NCBI RefSeq assembly: GCF_958979055.1
Contig: NC_084896.1
Span: 3,348,001 to 3,412,000, forward strand
Reading direction: 5' to 3'
Origin: Alnus glutinosa
Taxonomy: Eukaryota > Streptophyta > Magnoliopsida > Fagales > Betulaceae
Length of the DNA stretch: 64,000 nt
Position 1 is the stretch's first letter; the number at the start of each line of letters is the position of its first letter. Shown here in pieces: positions 22,637 to 34,431 of this stretch. Made by a program: the position numbers and the translations under genes. The notes under the pieces were generated by a model. The model was not told where the DNA came from, searched no databases, and worked only from the letters and a program-made list of their open reading frames with translations.

Positions 22637-23416
22637 TCACTCGTCTTCTCTCTTGCAAAGCACACCCTTGAGCTCTCAACCCTTCACACTTTGAGAGCCA
22701 AATTTTCCTTCTAGTCTGAACTTATCATCGCCTCCTACGAAAGAAGATGTAGTTCGATAACCAAATTTCCAAACCTATAGTTAGAAAAATGCAGCATCAC
22801 AAACAGATTCATAAACACAGAAGCAAGATTATTCTTGATCATGTCATCCAGAAGCAAGATTATCCTTGATCATGCTTCTGAGATGAAGTATCTTTCTCTT
22901 CCTTCGCATCACCATAAAATTTTCTGGCATCTATTCTCAATCCGGTGATGGCGATCTATGACAGAAGAGAGAGAGCACTACGATATGAGTACCGCGCTCA
23001 TATCCTTTCCTGATTGCTTGCCTTGACTTCTTTGCTTTCTTCACCTTCCCCACCTTCCTCACCTTCGAGGCTTCCATGTTCTCATTTGGCAAGCTTTCCA
23101 CCATGATTATCAGAAAACATCATCACAAAAGAGAAATGTTGTACAAGAAATTTTCCTATAATGAGAAATGAATATTTTTCCTTCTTCAAGCTACACATTT
23201 GTTTGATCTATTATACTTCTTGTTATAATGAGCTTAAAATATTATATTTGATAATTATCACACGGTGCGATATACTTGGTTATTTTTCATGTCTAATAAT
23301 TAGATGCTTCACATAAAAATCTGTGACGCTAGACTTAAGAATTTGAGATCTAAAACTTCCATTAGGTAAACTTTATGCGAAGCATAGTTTACGAATTTCG
23401 GGGACGAAATTCCATT

Positions 23417-23429
23417 AAGAGGGGAAGAA
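23417..23429 (+). promoter_or_regulatory. Polypurine tract
   Basis: aagaggggaagaa directly abuts the 3' LTR start at 23430, the expected plus-strand primer position. Confidence 0.85.
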
Positions 23430-26170
23430 TGTAGCGCCCCAGATTTTAAGACATAAATTATAAATGGTTTAAATTAATTTTAAAACACTTTTAATAAGGC
23501 AAAAGGATAACTATGATTATTTATGAAAATAAATAATGTATCTCTGTTTTTAGAAACGTTTATAGTTGCAATTTGATAAAAAACTCAAAACAGACCTTAA
23601 ACTTTGGAATAACGGAAACAAGGTCAAACAAACTCCGTTTTGGTCGATTCAAAATTATAAACGCTCGTCTTGAAGTCCTCTAGCTCCCCTCCAAATTTCA
23701 TGATGTTTAGACATCGTTAAGGCCATGAAAACATCCGTCAAAAATACGACCCCTGTTCTGGACGGAAATTCACATTATTCATTAATGGGCCATCTTTGGA
23801 CTTAACCCAACCCATTCCAATTGCTATCCACAAACCCAACACATCTATCACATGTTATCTTCCTATGATCATGATGATTACATGAGTCATCACCCAACTC
23901 AACATGTGAAAGACCTATTTTTATACCTTAAAGAATGCCATTAATTAATGTGTGTTAGATGAGTAAATATGTTAGTAGAGGATATAATGATTCAACACCT
24001 AGTGCAACATTCCACTACTTTTATTCCCTCCCCCTCTCATGATGAAAGAATAAATAGATGTCTAGGATAGAATCTAGAGTAACCATAAAATGAAAGTAGT
24101 CTAAACAATATCTTGTTTTAACTTGTCAAAGTAAACCAGAAACTTTGATTGACCAAAACTAAGTCATAACGAACTCGGATTGAGTTGAACCAAAAAGAGA
24201 AAGTGTTCGTCTTGACGTCATGTATCTACCCTCAAAATTTCACAGCGATCGGAGTAGTTTTGACCATCAAAACATTGCTTAGAGTAAGCTGGTCTCTATT
24301 TAGACGAAAATTCATATAGCATTACTTAATACTTCCTTTGATTGTCAACTCATCACCCACTTCTCCTAATTTGTGCACTATCTCCCTAGTGGCCAAGCCA
24401 TCATGAATGAGAGAGAAAGAGTTGGCTTAAATTTCATTTTCTTTAATGATAATGCAAATGCACTACCTTAGTGATGATGAAACTCACTTGCATTGGATGC
24501 ACCAATTCTCATCCATTGGATCAAAACCTATCTACTTGATCCTAACCATTCATTCTCCTATAAATAAGCATGCAAGGCTCCTTGTTTTCCACACAAATCC
24601 TAGACAACTCTCTTGAAAGCTTTGTGCTTTGGTTTTCTCTCCCTTTTCTCTCCATCTACCACACCACCACTTTGGTGTTCTTGAAGTCATTTTTCTGTCC
24701 AAATCAAATTGGTAAGTAAATCTTGACACTTCCTTCTTATTATTCGATTTTATTACTTGTTTATTTATTTCGTTACTACGGCGTTGGTTTAAGAACCCCC
24801 GTATTTATTCACTTGGTTATTGCCTTACTACGGAGTGGTTTAAATCCCCCGTATTTATTTTATCATTTATTGCGTTACTACGGAGTGGTTTAAATCCTCC
24901 GTATTCATTTTATCATTTATTGCGTTACTACGGAGTGGTTTAAATCCCCCGTATTCATTTTATCATTTATTGCGTTACTACGGAGTGGTTTAATCCCCCG
25001 TATTTATTTTATAATTTATTGTATTCCTACAAAGTGACTATGCCTCTAATTTCCCTATTCCTTTAAGTAATCACCTTTTAATATTAAGGACTAAAAACGA
25101 TGAATGAATGGATGTAAAAATAAACAGTTTTAATATTTGAAAAAGGACTGATGAATATAATGTCTTCTTTGTATATATATATTTATTTATGACAGAAAAG
25201 GAGCTAAGAAATTACACGAAGGAGGGTAAGTATGGATGTACTTACTGAGGAATGATTCTATGTTTCATTAGGACTGTGTGTTGAGTGCTTATTGCATGTG
25301 GTTGTTTATGCATAGCATGTTGTGTCGAATAAAATATAACGGCTGATAAGATAGCCAGTACATCAGTTGACTTGGGGGGTTAAAAAACCAAAGCTGATGT
25401 AGTAGCAAAGGGGAGGTAAAGCTCATCAGTGAACCCTAAAAAGTGCGAGTCCGAAGTTCTAATATATAACTAATGCTGGGACCGGTAGGATTCCAGTAAA
25501 AACAGGTAAGACATTAAGTGGGAGGCAACGGACGTGAACGGGTTTTGATAACCTAGAACGAGGGGTCTGAAGAAAGATGATCATAAAATACAAACTAAAT
25601 GGTTACTACGATGTATATTCATACAACTCTTGCATTTATACTATTTATGAACTGTTATTGATCTGATGGTAACTTAGATATGAAAATAGATGACTCACTT
25701 GTTTGTCTATGTAAATATGATGACGTCATATTTACATAGTTGCTGATGCAGATCTGGAGGACGAAGGCATGGACTCATATGCCTGTTTTAATGGTTTTTG
25801 AAACTATTGCTGTAGCTATATGTGCTAGCTTAGAAATTGCTAGGCATATTTATGCGTGTTTTATTTCAAGGCCTGTAATAATTATGAAGATGTTTTGTTT
25901 GGTGTATTTTTATGTTGTATATGAGCCATTCGTGGCACTTATTTTAATGAACCTAGTGTGCAAATGGCGTGTAAAGATAAACCTAAGTAACTTTTTATAA
26001 ACGCATCGAGGTATTTCAGTCAGCTCTAACGTGTTATGCCATCGATTCCTAAGTCTTTAGAAGAAAAAAATATATATTCCGCTGCGAGGTTTATCTCTGA
26101 TGTAGTAACGTCACGTGGGAACCGGAGGTTTCTGCTTACGAATTTGCTGGCTCAAATTCGGGGCGTTACA
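23430..26170 (+). repeat. 3' LTR (2741 bp)
   Basis: Same length and order of parts as the 5' LTR; no difference noticed by eye in the stretches compared. Confidence 0.93.
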
Positions 26171-26810
26171 CCGACGGCCAAGACAGTTTGGCAAAGATAA
26201 GGAGAGAGTGCAACCAATCAAGTTGACAAGAGGTTGGACAAAATTTTCAAAGAGTTCATATTGGTTTGGCAATTTTAGACGCAATCTGAAAATGACAATA
26301 GTCAAACAAAAATACAATTCTATCCTTCTTCTAATGTTACATTGTTATAGTTTGTGTTACATGTCCTTTGCAAATTAAGTACTAATCCACGTGATAGTTA
26401 TCACGTTAGTCACTAAAATTGAAATTTAACGTGATAGTCCCGAGTGCTTACTACGTCAATTACTAAAATGCACTTGGTACTTATTTTTATAAAATATGGA
26501 CAGCCATATAATTTGTAAGGACTTGTAATAGAAACTGTAATAACCCAAACATTTTCAATGATACAAAAGTGATAGAAATCATTCCGTTGTACATCCCCGT
26601 ACAACAAAATTACAAATTTACTTTTAAATTTACGATAAGATGTCTAATAGCTCTCTCTATGTGATTATTGATATGGATAAGAACGGTCACATAAAAGAAA
26701 AGATATATATGGAAAGATTGTGATCTATCATTAGTGGATAAAAAAACAAAGAATTCAAAAAAGAGTGAATGTTAGTTTGAAAATTTAAAGATAAGACGCT
26801 GTCGCAAAAG

Positions 26811-26968
26811 TGTAACGTCACACTTATTTATTACACAATATCATATTGGTTAACATGATGTATTTGAAGTAGTTTATATTTTTATTTTTTTAAGTAATTG
26901 ACATTGTAAATCACTTAAAACACGTTATGTCAATCGATGTGACATGAGTGTGAAGAGCAACGTTATTC
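26811..26968. mobile_element. MITE family A, copy 2
   Basis: Palindrome: left arm gtgtaacgtcacacttattt...ggttaacatgatg, right arm inverted ataacgttgctcttcacactc...gattgacataacgtgttttaagt. Confidence 0.65.
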
Positions 26969-27383
26969 ATCTAAAAAATAAAAGAAAAATGATATATATT
27001 ATACTAATATTTTATGTCTATCTTATTATGCTAACATGACAAGGTGTAATAGCCTTTGAACCCGCCATTGCTAAAAATTAAAAGAAAAAATCGAATGACT
27101 ACTAAACCCCAACACGTTAGCGTAAAAGTGCAATGAACTTCTGTATATCATTATTCAAATAAAATGAATTACGTGCCACAAGAAAATTATTTCATGAAAT
27201 TTAAAAAGAAAACCTTACAATTACTCTTCTTAAAAACACACAATTTCTTTTTATTTTTTTAGAAAATTATTGGTGTGATCTATTTTTTTTTTTTTTAAAA
27301 AAAAAAAATTATAGTGAAAACTACTCTAAATAATTTCTTGCACTTTAATCTCACAGCATAAATAATAACAATAAAGAAAAAAA

Positions 27384-27540
27384 AATATTAATAACAATAG
27401 TAATTATTATTATAATTAAAAAATGCACATTTATTGAGAAACTAAGACTGATTGGTAAAATAATATTAATAACAATAGTAATTATTATTATAATTAAAAA
27501 AAATGCACATTTATCGGGAAACAAGGACTGATCGGTACTC
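27384..27540. repeat. Tandem duplication, two 78-bp units
   Basis: Units at 27384-27461 and 27462-27540, both aatattaataacaatagtaa through gcacatttat and ctgat.ggta. The second lies about 135 bp before the SAUR TATA box, so it could affect promoter spacing. Confidence 0.85.
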
Positions 27541-27675
27541 TAATCCCATCATCCCATGTAATAGTCTTCAGAGTGCATGTTAGCACATGGCCATTGGCCT
27601 CGCTAATTGGATGAACAACAGGCAAAATCTCGTAATTATCTCCAACTCCAAGGGCACTCTTCCACTCCATCCCCA

Positions 27676-27684
27676 TATATAAAT
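27676..27684 (+). promoter_or_regulatory. TATA box of the SAUR gene
   Basis: TATATAAAT in ccccatatataaatagac, 92 bp before the ATG. No TGTCTC auxin-response element was seen nearby. Confidence 0.7.
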
Positions 27685-27775
27685 AGACTTCTGGTATTTT
27701 ATTTCCCTCAAACTGATCAGTTTCTATTTCGCTCATACTCACTTTCCCACTCTTTCCGTCACTTTCCCGAGAAAA

Positions 27776-28210
27776 ATGTCACCGGGAAAATCCAATCACA
27801 TACGCCGCATTGTCAGGATTCGACAGATGGTCCAGCGGTGGCGCAAGAAGGCCCGCATCTCCGCCTCGCGCTCGCCGTCCGATGTTCCCGCCGGACACGT
27901 TGCGGTCTGCGTGGGCGCCAGCTGCAAGAGGTTCATCGTTCGCGCGACGCACCTGAACCACCCCATCTTCAAGCGGCTCCTCGTACAAGCCGAAGAGGAG
28001 TACGGGTTCGCGAACCAGGGCCCGCTGGCGATCCCGTGCGACGAGTCGGTTTTCGAGGAGGTCCTACGAGTCGTTTCGAGCGGTTCGGCTCGGTTCTTGA
28101 GTCTCGAAGATTTCCAGAGTCGCTGTCACGTGGACATCCGGAGCCGTCTTGACGTTCTTGGTGAATCTTGGCCGTTGCTTCATACGACTTCTGAGAAATC
28201 GATCTGCTGA
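27776..28210 (+). CDS. SAUR family protein (SAUR49/52/53-like)
   Basis: Small auxin up RNA protein of 144 aa, intronless as usual. A basic N-terminus (KSNHIRRIVRIRQMVQRWRKKA, residues 5-26) is typical of the SAUR49/52/53 clade. The SAUR core runs about 36-100: DVPAGHVAVCVG, RFIVRATHLNHPIFKRLL, AEEEYGF, GPLAIPCDE. Family members bind and inhibit PP2C.D phosphatases and so raise plasma-membrane H+-ATPase activity and cell expansion. The ~44-residue tail after the core is longer than in short SAURs. The gene is markedly GC-rich compared with its surroundings, as is usual for SAURs. An overlapping frame in another register (27607-28152) is a shadow. Position next to the SAUR50-like gene parallels At4g34750/At4g34760. 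Confidence 0.93.
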   Translation: MSPGKSNHIRRIVRIRQMVQRWRKKARISASRSPSDVPAGHVAVCVGASCKRFIVRATHLNHPIFKRLLVQAEEEYGFANQGPLAIPCDESVFEEVLRVVSSGSARFLSLEDFQSRCHVDIRSRLDVLGESWPLLHTTSEKSIC

Positions 28211-30355
28211 ATCGGCAGAGTTTCCGAGTCGAGTGGACTGAGTCATTGACCGATTTTAAAAATATTTTAAATCTTTGTGTTTCTATGGATGAAGATGGTT
28301 ATTATCTGATTATCTAGATTGTAAAGACTTCGATGATTAATTGTAGGAATTGCAGAGTTGTAACAATTTTTTTATTTTATTTTATTTTATTTTATTTATT
28401 TTTTTTTTTTTTTGGGGTGTGTGTGGAAATTTTTGTTGTTTTTAGTTAGTAAGTTTAATCCTCTATTTCGAAAGATATAATTGGTTCAGTTTCTTCGTTT
28501 AAATTTTTAATTTAAAGCATGATAAATATTGAGATTACAAAATCTGAATTTATTCAACCCAAATAAGATCATTAGAATTTAAAGAATTTTACAATTGAGA
28601 AATCTACAAAATATAATTATGTTGCATGCTTTGTGGATATTTTTGTTTTGTTTATGGTTAAGAAGTGTTAATTTTTAGTGGGTTCTTAATTTTTTGTTAA
28701 TTAAGATAATATTCAGACATCTGAATTTGATTAATTCAAATAATAATTACACAAAATTTTCTTCTAAATTAATTTGGAGGAATATTGTTTAATCAAGTCT
28801 ATTAAACTAATATGTTTTCAAAATGCATGTTATTAAAATCTAAAAAAATACTAATTTGAAATATAGTAACCATTAATCCGACTAAAGATTGTATCAGCTA
28901 TCAAGTATGGAAACAGATTCTCTCCGTTTCATATTTTGAAATGGAGAGGAGCCGGTCAATGTAATAATTAAGGGCAAAATTGTCATTTTAATTCTTTAGA
29001 CAATTTTGCCTCTACTTTTTGCATTGACCGACTTCCTCTCTATTTCAATGAAATGGAAATGATCCATTTGCATAAAGTATAAGAAAGTCGACAGAATCTT
29101 ATGATACGTATTTGTCAAGACACATGGATAGAATGTCCGAAAACTACCCGAACAAGTGAATTTCATTAAAAGAATTACGATCCGAGCAACAAAATTAGTG
29201 AGATTATCTTTCCATATGAATGAGTGGGTGTGATAATAGAATGTATGAAGTTTGATAATTGCATTTAATTGTAGCCGTTGGGGATTAGGATTTAGCTTAG
29301 ACAGGCTGTAATTGTCAAGTCAAAATGTGGTCATTTGGTCTAAAAGAAAAGCATGGAAAAGTGTGGGATTGCGGGGACTTTAACTTTATTATCACCATGA
29401 TTGCGGGTGCTTTATCATCATCATGGGGGGTGGGTGGTGCTATATCCTTGTTGTGTGGTTTGTCTCATCATTTTCATTCCTAAGTGCACAATGATTCAAT
29501 ACTATGTTTGAGAATGAGATGCTTCACTACAATGACCAAAAGACTTGTAAAAGAACTCTTAAAATAACCATCACTAATGAATAACCTAATAGACCCCCAA
29601 ACCTTTTTGAAAAAAAAGTAAGTTTTTTACTTACTAATGAGATGCCTTCCCCACCTTTCCCCTCCTCTAAGCATCAATTAGAGAGTTTTGTACTTTTTTA
29701 AGGACAACAATGCTAGGGTGGGCTTCGGATGTGGCAAAGGTGGAAATGGAATTTCTATTTTTGCTATGTCGGAAAGTCATAATAACCTATGACTACTTTT
29801 CGTCGGAGGCGGTTATTTTCGCTTGCATCTGCTTTCAAAATTTACTAGATGAATCGAACGAAAAAGATATGCGTGACGCCGTGGGAGTCGAACCCATGAC
29901 TCCCACTATGGTCGGCCATAGTAGCTGACTACTTGTAACAGACAAGCGGATTAAATGATTAAGTTTACCTATTCTTATTAGTTTAAGTTTTTGGAATAAA
30001 TGATGATTTAATATGATTTAAAAAGATTGAGCGTTAAATGCAGTATTTGTATAGTGGACTTTCATGGGATTTTTTTAACCTTTTGGTAGTGTGGACGGAC
30101 CTTACGAGGTTCTTGAACCTTTCTTACTTAGTTGGGTAAAACAGATTAGAGAAGCCATGACTTGCATGCATAGATGTGAACATTGACCTTTTAGAGATGA
30201 CGTGTGGGACTTTGTAAAGATTTCCATTTGAGTGGAAATTTAATGCATGTGGAGTAGGTGAATAAGAGATTGTTGAAATATATATATGGATGCATGATAG
30301 AGAATTAAGTTTTAGGTTAAAAAGATAATAGTGGACCAGTTTCATAAGGCCCATT
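28211..30355. other. Intergenic with simple repeats
   Basis: (TTTTA)n at about 28372-28400 and a T-tract. The MITE at 28914 is listed separately. A fragment at 29873-29925 resembles a T-arm of a tRNA only (see rejected). No gene recognised. Confidence 0.5.
28914..29065. mobile_element. Palindromic MITE
   Basis: The left arm tccgtttcat...gagaggagccggtcaatg and ggcaaaattgtc pairs with the right arm gacaattttgcc and cattgaccgacttcctctc...atggaaatgatcc. A related half-length segment lies at about 33605-33730. Confidence 0.65.
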
Positions 30356-30960
30356 TAGCCCTCGTATCGAGTTGGGCCCTTTCGAAGAGAAGGCCTACTA
30401 TCGATTGGTGGATCCCTTCTATCGAGGTCTCCTAAACCCTCGGATCACATTGGGCTTGCTCGGTGAATGAGTATGTAGGCCTCTTGACCTATTCCAAATC
30501 AACGTAGAGTCCAACGACTCCTTTGATGGTTTGTAGTAGACACGGAGCAGGGAATCATTGCCCTTGCCACGTTACGATAATAGCCTACTGCATGACAAAT
30601 TTGAAAACTACATGCGAAAGGGAATATCTGCTGGCCACTACCCACATCTATACATCCTTGAAGCGGATTCCGTACCATCATGATGTCGTCCAATCATTGA
30701 ATGCCAAGCGTCCCAAATGGTTGTCCATGGGAAGGCCCTCATCTCTATAAAAGACAACCATTGTAGCGGGTATGTTCTAAGACCTTTTTTTTCCTTTATT
30801 CGGAGCCCTTTACTGGCTTACGTATCGAAAGTATTTTTTGCCAGCACAATTCCCAACAAGCCTCTTTTGCATACTTTCCGTTCATCTTTGTAAATGTCCT
30901 TGAGTAACGTATCGGTATGTGGTCAATACATAACATGTATCGTAAGCGTGAGTGATTAAT
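30356..30960 (+). mobile_element. Fossil LTR fragment, Tat/Ogre-type Ty3/Gypsy look
   Basis: GC-richer non-coding block with a TATA box at about 30745 (ctctataaaagacaacc), followed by sequence like the R/U5 of Tat-lineage LTRs (ctttactggcttacgtatcg, tttttgccagcacaat). No partner LTR or coding region in the window; an old, broken remnant or solo LTR. Confidence 0.5.
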
Positions 30961-32060
30961 TTAATACAAATGGACTCAAATCCATAAACCTACTCTTAAT
31001 ATGTTATATATCCCATGGTCTTACCCTAAAAAAACTCCGAAAACAATTGATCCATGAAAAATCTATTGACAATAACAGGTGGTTGATCTACAATTGGTCT
31101 AGAGTCAAGAATGTGAGCCCACTAGATCTCTATCGTGTGGAATTCTATTAAGCCCAGCTATATAAATCCTATCTACCTAGAGAAAAATATAAAGAAAGAA
31201 AAAGCTTCGATATGGTCATCGTTGAGTACAACCTGGCTACCTAACTCAAACTGCATGCAGCCTGAAGCTTTGTTAATTATATTATTATATTTTAACCTTG
31301 TTCTCTTTTTTTAACCATTGAAGTTTCAGATCTGACAATTTATTCAAAGCAGAGAATATAGAATGACAAAATAGGTTGTTTGTATTCGGAGAAAGAGTAG
31401 AGAAATATGGGAAATCGGATTCTGGTTCTTTTAATAGAGCATTTCTTGGTCTCTATCGATGAAAGGCATGAAAGAGAGAGAAAGAGAAAGAGATCACGAG
31501 CGTGAGTAGTTAATATAGTATAATCGGACTTTAATTGATACGTACGTGAATGATTTCGCAAATACACGCAACGGGATAATTTAATAGGTTACGAGAGAAC
31601 GTAGACCTTTTAGATTATAAGAAAATTTAGACATTTTCAAACACAATATTTTTGATTAATTTTGCCTACTCTTTATCAATTGATCATGCTTTAAATAGGA
31701 GACTACATGAATCAAACTAAAACACTTGGAGATAAACTCTCTCACAAGGGGTATAAGAGACAAAAGCTGGTCATTTATATAGTTGGTATGGACGTAACTT
31801 TGATATAATGGATGGATGTAACATGCAATCATGCATCATGCATGCATGGTTCTTTTTCAAGTCAAACAGCCCACCAATTAGCAAAATTAGATGAGATTTC
31901 TTGATACATTTCATTTCATTTCATTTCATTTCAATGTTTGTGATGAGATTTTTGCTACAAGCATGAAATTCTAGAAGATCCAATCAGAGCCGGTGCATGC
32001 TCTCTGAAAAATCATAAAAGCAACGTAACCCATAATTTCTTCTTTCTTTCTTTGACAATA

Positions 32061-32353
32061 GTGGGATAGAAGAAGCCATATTATCCTCGTTTCCTTATCT
32101 CATCTCCCACCTAGCTAGATGAAGGCAAAATTTGATGTCTTAGTCATCTTTTGGAGGATAATTGATCGATGTTTGTGGGCAAGTGGCATAAGAAACAAGA
32201 GCTGATATTTGTGGTATAGAAGAAGTCATTATCCTCCATCGTTTCCTTCGATCTTTCATCTTCCCACTCGATGAAGGCACACCTTGATGTCTTAATCCTT
32301 TTTTTTGGAGGATAATTGATCTTTGTGGGATAGTGGCATAAGAAACAAGAGCT
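32061..32353. repeat. Tandem duplication, two ~143-bp units
   Basis: Units 32061-32203 and 32211-32353 share gtgg.atagaagaag, atgaaggca, tttgatgtctta, tttggaggataattgatc and agtggcataagaaacaagag. Diverged, so not recent. Confidence 0.85.
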
Positions 32354-34249
32354 AATTAAATGGATCATGAAACTTCAGAGATTTGCAGGTGGCCATTTTT
32401 TACTGGCTCTTGTGCATGCATAATCTTGCTAGATTGGCTGCTTCTGCTAATTAATCAAAGTAAAAGCATCCCCATTATCTAGGAGCGGAACTAGAATTTT
32501 AGGTACCGACAAAACTAAAAAATAAATATTTTAGGGAAGGTTAAAAATTAATTTTAAAGGGCCAACTTTATTTTCTTGATGTTTTTAGCTCGTTTCTCCC
32601 TTTCGTCTACTTTATCAGGAAAAAAAAAGGATCATGAAATTCTATATAATATATGTACCTAAAAAAGGGAGAAAATGAAGATAGAAATTTTTTCGAGAAG
32701 GACATAACATACGTATAAAAACACGTGTTTTTCAATTACTTGTAGAGATTTTCTTTAACCTAATTTGTAGAAAATTTGTATCCTTCCAAGAAAAAGACTA
32801 TGACATTTGTTATTCATATAATGTCAAATTTCCCAATAGCTACTTGGGCTTGTGAATGATTACAAGCTCAAAAGGTGCCTCTCTACAACTCTGCCAGTCT
32901 GCGTGCCCATCTAATGCCATCCAAGAGAGCCCAAGTTATGGTAAGCGTATCTGAGCACAAGCCCTTAACAAAGGCAGATTCATATTTTTTTTTTTCCCAT
33001 CCCCAATAGAAGGCTAGGCTTTCCCAAGCCACTTAATTCAATGCTAGTTGAACTAAACTAGTCCATATTGGTGCACAAGGCTTGAATTCAAGCTGATTCT
33101 TCAAGTGTGTTATAGATCATGGTGGCTCATATTTTGAAGTAATACCGAGCGTACGTAAGCGAAACGAACGAACGGAGATGGACGTTTGTCGTTATGAGTA
33201 CAATCAAAATCGATTAACTGGCTCCGGTCGTTATACCGGCTTCCAAAATACATGTTCGCTGCAACTAAGTTTTCATTAATTTGTTGGTTCAATGGTTGAG
33301 TTGTTCATGTTTCTTGTTGGTTCAGTACTTAATTTGATCATTGTGTTGTCCGGAATTCCGGACATCATTTTCCAATCTCAGACATAGGAACATCATGGTG
33401 GAACCAAAGACCAACTTTATGCACTTTTGGATAAAGCAGAACTGAAAATATAAATGCTGAAAGGAAAATTATACAACTTGTTAAAGAATGTGACATTATT
33501 AATTACGAGATAAGCTTGGAAAAAGAGTGATTAGAGAGATGTAAGCATCTTTGTCATGGACTTGATTAGAGAGAAGCTTTTTGAGGAGCTACTAGTTCCA
33601 CGTAGTGACGATTCTTTCCGTTTCAAATGAAATGAAAATGAGTGATTTCTTATTTTAAGAGGTGTAAAATTGTCATTTCATTTTTGTTGAACAATAATTT
33701 GCTTCTTTTGAGTAAGGATCCCGCTCGTTCTCCAACCAAGTAGGCCAGGCCAAGAGCACTAGCTTCTAAATTGGCTGGTTAGCATCCAGGATCATGCCGG
33801 ATATAACCTTTGCGTTCTTAATTAGATCATTCTTATCTGACTAGTCAAATGTTATTTAACTTATTTTGGTTAGCTGAGATGTTAAAATAGAAGCAAAAAG
33901 AGTTGCATCCAAACATTTGGTGAGTTGCCGCAATTTGGTGAACACTGTTCACCATCAAATATAAAAACGACGCTGTTTTTATTCTCTGATTAATCTCTAA
34001 CATTGTCTCTTATTTCAATCAAAGAATAAAGAAATCCATTCATAAAAAAAAAAAGAAAAAAAAAAGAAAAAAAAAAGAAAAGAATATTTCAGAAAAAAAA
34101 TATTGAAATATAATAGTGAAATTGAGTAGTTAAAATAGAGAGTCAAATATAGGTGCTTTGGAAAAGTGGTAATAGCTAAAGTAGAAAAATGTGATTTTGT
34201 TTGCTAAAATATAAAGCAAATTATAAAATGGGTTGCTCTCTCCAGATTT
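32354..34249. other. Intergenic, no gene seen
   Basis: Contains a fragment near 32482 (agcggaactagaatttta) similar to the hAT-type ends at 37625 and 59216, and a half-MITE at about 33605-33730. No coding pattern. Confidence 0.5.
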
Positions 34250-34260
34250 TCTAGAAGTGG

Positions 34261-34420
34261 AATGCTAGCCATCCAAATATTTTTTTTCTAGAATTTGGTT
34301 CTAATTTAATGTGTCACAATCCCATGAGATCGATCATGTGCCACAATCTTATGAGATTGTGACACATCAGGTTGGAACTAAATTCTAGAAAAAAATGTTG
34401 GGATGTTTAACATTTCTCTT
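34261..34420. mobile_element. Palindromic MITE flanked by an 11-bp repeat
   Basis: Arms share catcc.aa.atttttttctag and aatttggttctaatttaatg / gttggaactaaatt, with a tgtcacaatc hairpin centre. The 11-bp direct repeat TCTAGAAGTGG lies at 34250-34260 and 34421-34431; a 9-bp Mutator-type duplication extended by chance would fit. Confidence 0.65.
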
Positions 34421-34431
34421 TCTAGAAGTGG

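Larger units (their letters stand above)
17743..26170 (+). mobile_element. Young non-autonomous LTR retrotransposon (LARD-like, Ty3/Gypsy-type ends)
   Basis: 8428 bp. LTRs 17743-20483 and 23430-26170, each 2741 bp, constant offset 5687, starting TGTAGCGCCCC and ending GGGGCGTTACA. The 5-bp duplication CCGAC flanks it (17738-17742 and 26171-26175). A primer-binding site for initiator tRNA-Met follows the 5' LTR and a purine tract precedes the 3' LTR. The sequence before the 3' LTR (ttcggggacgaaattcc...) resembles Tekay/Del chromoviruses from memory. The 2946-bp interior holds no gag, protease, reverse transcriptase or integrase, so it must rely on a partner for movement. Structurally it looks whole for such a derivative. 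Near-identical LTRs imply a very recent insertion. Confidence 0.92.

Noticed and set aside
27607-28152. 181-codon frame overlapping the SAUR gene
   Set aside because: Different register of the GC-rich SAUR coding region; no family resemblance.
29873-29925. tRNA-like T-arm (minus strand, gggttcgactcccac followed by ggcgtca)
   Set aside because: No D-arm, anticodon arm or matching 5' acceptor half (tgacgcc) in place; only the T-arm and a 3' acceptor piece can be seen, so not called as a tRNA gene.
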